Assembly: GCA_963849365.1 (NCBI GenBank)
Contig: CAWKHA010000003.1
Span: forward strand, 1-64,000
Reading direction: 5' to 3'
DNA from: CAVQCJ01 sp963849365
GTDB lineage: Bacteria; Actinomycetota; Actinomycetes; Prado026
Length of the DNA stretch: 64,000 nt
A program made the position numbers and the translations under genes. Below, piece by piece: positions 62,569 through 64,000 of this stretch (its first letter is position 1; every line of letters begins with the position of its first letter). The notes under the pieces were generated by a model. It ran no database searches. It saw only the letters and a program-made list of their open reading frames with translations, and was not told the DNA's origin.

Positions 62569-63306
62569 GTGAGCGCGCCGGTCTTCTTCGCCGAGCGGAC
62601 GGCCCTGCTCGCCGGGCGTCGCGTCGTCCTGGACGGCGCCGAGGGCCGGCACGCGGCGGCGGTCCGGCGGATCGGGCCGGGCGAGACGCTGATCCTCACC
62701 GATGGCGCCGGGCTCGCGGTCACCGCTGCCGTCGTGACCGCGGGCCGGGACCGTCTCGTCCTCGACGTCGTCGACGTCCGGGAGCAGGCCCGGCCGCACC
62801 TGCTCGTCACGGTGGTGCAGGCGCTGCCCAAGGGTGACCGCGGCGAGCTCGCGGTCGAGACCCTCACCGAGGTCGGCGTCGACCGGATCGTCCCCTGGGC
62901 CGCGTCGCGCTGCGTGACCCGGTGGCGCGACGAGCGTGGCGCCAAGGCGCTGGACCGGTGGCGGTCCACGGCCCGGGAGGCGGCCAAGCAGTCCAGGCGT
63001 ACGTGGTGGCCGACGGTGGACGCCCTGGCCGGGACGGCCGAGGCCGCGGACGTGGTGGCGGGGGCGGCCCTCGCCGTCGTGCTGCACGAGGGCGCCGCGA
63101 CGCCGCTGCCTTCGCTGACGGTCCCGCCGGCCGGTGAGGTGGTCCTCGTGGTCGGGCCCGAGGGCGGCGTGGCCGACGACGAGCTGGCGGCCTTCATCGC
63201 TGCTGGCGCCGCGACCGCTCGCCTCGGCCCGACCGTGCTCCGTACGTCCACGGCCGGAACCGTGGCGGCGGCGGTCGTGCTGGCCGGGTCGCAGCGGTGG
63301 AGCTGA
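62569..63306 (+). CDS. rsmE: 16S rRNA (uracil1498-N3)-methyltransferase
   Basis: A 245-residue SPOUT-class methyltransferase. An N-terminal PUA-like domain (VFFAERTALLAGRRVVLDGA, EGRHAAAVRRIGPGE) is followed by the knot domain with TVVQALPKGDRGELAVETLT, TEVGVDRIVPW, LVVGPEGGVADDEL and RTSTAGTVAAAVV. It methylates U1498 of 16S rRNA with SAM. GTG 62569, 18 bp after dnaJ. It is the third gene of the CIRCE operon, as in other actinobacteria. Confidence 0.95.
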   Translation: MSAPVFFAERTALLAGRRVVLDGAEGRHAAAVRRIGPGETLILTDGAGLAVTAAVVTAGRDRLVLDVVDVREQARPHLLVTVVQALPKGDRGELAVETLTEVGVDRIVPWAASRCVTRWRDERGAKALDRWRSTAREAAKQSRRTWWPTVDALAGTAEAADVVAGAALAVVLHEGAATPLPSLTVPPAGEVVLVVGPEGGVADDELAAFIAAGAATARLGPTVLRTSTAGTVAAAVVLAGSQRWS

Positions 63307-63327
63307 CCGGCACCCGGAACCGCCGGC

Positions 63328-63373
63328 TGTCAACAAAAGTTGACACGAGGAGGGGCGTCAACCTACATTGACG
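63328..63373 (+). promoter_or_regulatory. Promoter covered by two TGTCAA-N6-TTGACA palindromes
   Basis: TGTCAACAAAAGTTGACA (63328-63345) and CGTCAA-N6-TTGACG (63356-63373) are 18-bp palindromes of identical design, 28 bp apart. The first contains the -35 TTGACA (63340-63345), the second the -10 TACATT (63364-63369), with an 18-bp spacer. Start of transcription would be at or next to the ATG (63376), so the HTH message may be leaderless. The layout implies tight autorepression. Confidence 0.7.
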
Positions 63374-63375
63374 CC

Positions 63376-63591
63376 ATGAGCGACTCGGATCTGTCCTCCG
63401 CCATCGGGTCTGACGACCCCTCGGTCGGCCTGCGCGCCGTCGTGGCCCTGCAGCGTCTCGCCGAGCAGGTCGAGGCTGCGCAGGTCGCGGCGGCACGGGC
63501 GAAGGGCTGGTCCTGGGAGCAGATCGGCGACGCGCTGGGCGTGTCCCGACAGGCCGTCCACAAGAAGCACGGCCATGCCAACGAGAGGTGA
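63376..63591 (+). CDS. Small helix-turn-helix regulator paired with a Clp-N protein
   Basis: A 71-residue protein. A helical N-terminal half (VGLRAVVALQRLAEQVEAAQ) is followed by an HTH at the C terminus (WSWEQIGDALGVSRQAVHKK). This is the compact HTH protein found immediately before Clp-N-domain genes in actinobacteria. ATG 63376 is 2 bp after the second operator palindrome. It is followed 6 bp later by the Clp-N gene. I infer that it binds the two palindromes and represses its own operon. The inducing signal is unknown, perhaps ClpC-directed stress or toxins. Confidence 0.82.
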   Translation: MSDSDLSSAIGSDDPSVGLRAVVALQRLAEQVEAAQVAAARAKGWSWEQIGDALGVSRQAVHKKHGHANER

Positions 63592-63597
63592 GCCCTC

Positions 63598-64000
63598 ATG
63601 TTCGAACGTTTCGCCCGCAGCACCCGCACGGCCGTGACCGACGCGGTCGCCGAGGCGGCCCGCCGCGGCGACCGCAGGGTCGGGACCGAGCACCTGCTGC
63701 TCGGGCTGCTGGACGACCCGGCCGGTGTCGCCGCCGGCGCGCTCGGCACCGACATCGTCGCCGCACGTGCCGCGCTGGACGCCATGGACGCCGAGGCGCT
63801 GGCGTCGGTCGGTGTGGATGTCGACGTCGCCGGGGTGCCGCCCGCGCCGCAGCCCACACGGCTGCCGTCCCGGCGGCCCTTCACGGCCGCGGCGCGGGAG
63901 ACGCTCGGCCGTACGTTGCGCATCGCGAGCGCGCGTCGGGTGGGCCGGCTCGAGCCGCAGCACCTGCTGCTGGCGCTGCTCGAGTCCGCACCGCCGGACC
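63598..64000 (+). CDS. Clp N-terminal domain protein (ClpC2-like), 3' end outside the window
   Basis: 134 residues are visible before the edge. Two Clp-N repeats can be seen: MFERFARSTRTAVTDAVAEA with RRVGTEHLLLGLLDDPAG, and RPFTAAARETLGRTLRIASA with LEPQHLLLALLES. These are the substrate/adaptor-binding repeats of ClpA/ClpC. It cannot be seen here whether an AAA module follows; ClpC2-like proteins have only the Clp-N part, and in mycobacteria such proteins sequester molecules that target ClpC1. GAGAGGTGAGCCC precedes ATG 63598. Confidence 0.85.
   Translation, partial: MFERFARSTRTAVTDAVAEAARRGDRRVGTEHLLLGLLDDPAGVAAGALGTDIVAARAALDAMDAEALASVGVDVDVAGVPPAPQPTRLPSRRPFTAAARETLGRTLRIASARRVGRLEPQHLLLALLESAPPD

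Overview
The window is high-GC DNA (about 70% G+C by eye) with GTG starts, stop/start overlaps and dense strand-specific operons. Together with the gene order leuS ... degV-plsY-comEA-comEC-holA-rpsT-lepA ... hemW ... hrcA-dnaJ-rsmE it indicates the chromosome of an actinomycete (Actinomycetota). I cannot name the genus. There are no rRNA genes, no complete tRNA genes and no CRISPR array.

Layout. (1) 1-10.6 kb is an envelope/stress module: a membrane protein cut by the window edge, a frameshifted MalT-type LuxR regulator, a small conserved protein, DUF2252, then an overlapping operon (AI-2E-type permease, DUF4235, TMEM175 K+ channel, DHA2-type MFS exporter), a lipoprotein, an AhpD/CMD-like protein and a frameshifted K+ channel. 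Two of its transcription units carry the same 60-bp promoter module with a TTTCCCCTAGGTGAAA dyad. (2) 10.7-19.2 kb is a decayed mobile zone made of two adjacent segments. One is bounded by 180-bp direct repeats ending in a 3' half of tRNA-Arg(ACG). It holds an hsdM scrap, an intact GmrSD-like DUF262/DUF1524 nuclease and a class I aldolase pseudogene flanked by its own direct repeats. The other is bounded by tRNA-Ala 3'-end/terminator repeats. It holds an integrase remnant, a secreted subtilisin-like protease and a truncated secreted protein. (3) 19.2-32.8 kb is cell-surface DNA: a two-domain dimeric alpha/beta-barrel protein, an OafA-type acyltransferase with SGNH domain, and a giant adhesin (about 3,530 codons, 24 DUF11 repeats, LPHTG sorting signal) interrupted in the present sequence by a local cluster of indels.

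(4) 32.9-36 kb looks like a cold-response group: cold-shock protein, acyl-lipid/acyl-CoA desaturase and DEAD-box helicase. It is followed by a diguanylate cyclase, an unknown anchored protein and an SGNH hydrolase. (5) 39.5-64 kb is core genome: leuS behind an apparently leaderless Leu-Leu-Leu attenuation peptide, GyrI-like, DegV, PlsY, ComEA, ComEC (overlapping holA by about 500 nt), HolA, RpsT, a PemK/MazF-like protein, LepA, a class E-type sortase that could anchor the adhesin, MOSC, FadD, an MBL hydrolase, HemW, DUF3097 with a second AI-2E permease, an NmrA-like reductase, the CIRCE-controlled hrcA-dnaJ-rsmE operon, and finally a small HTH gene plus Clp-N gene behind a double palindromic operator.

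Most frame disruptions lie in 0.5-29 kb and almost none in 33-64 kb, which fits accessory decay on the left and conserved chromosome on the right. A local assembly problem inside the adhesin repeats is also likely.
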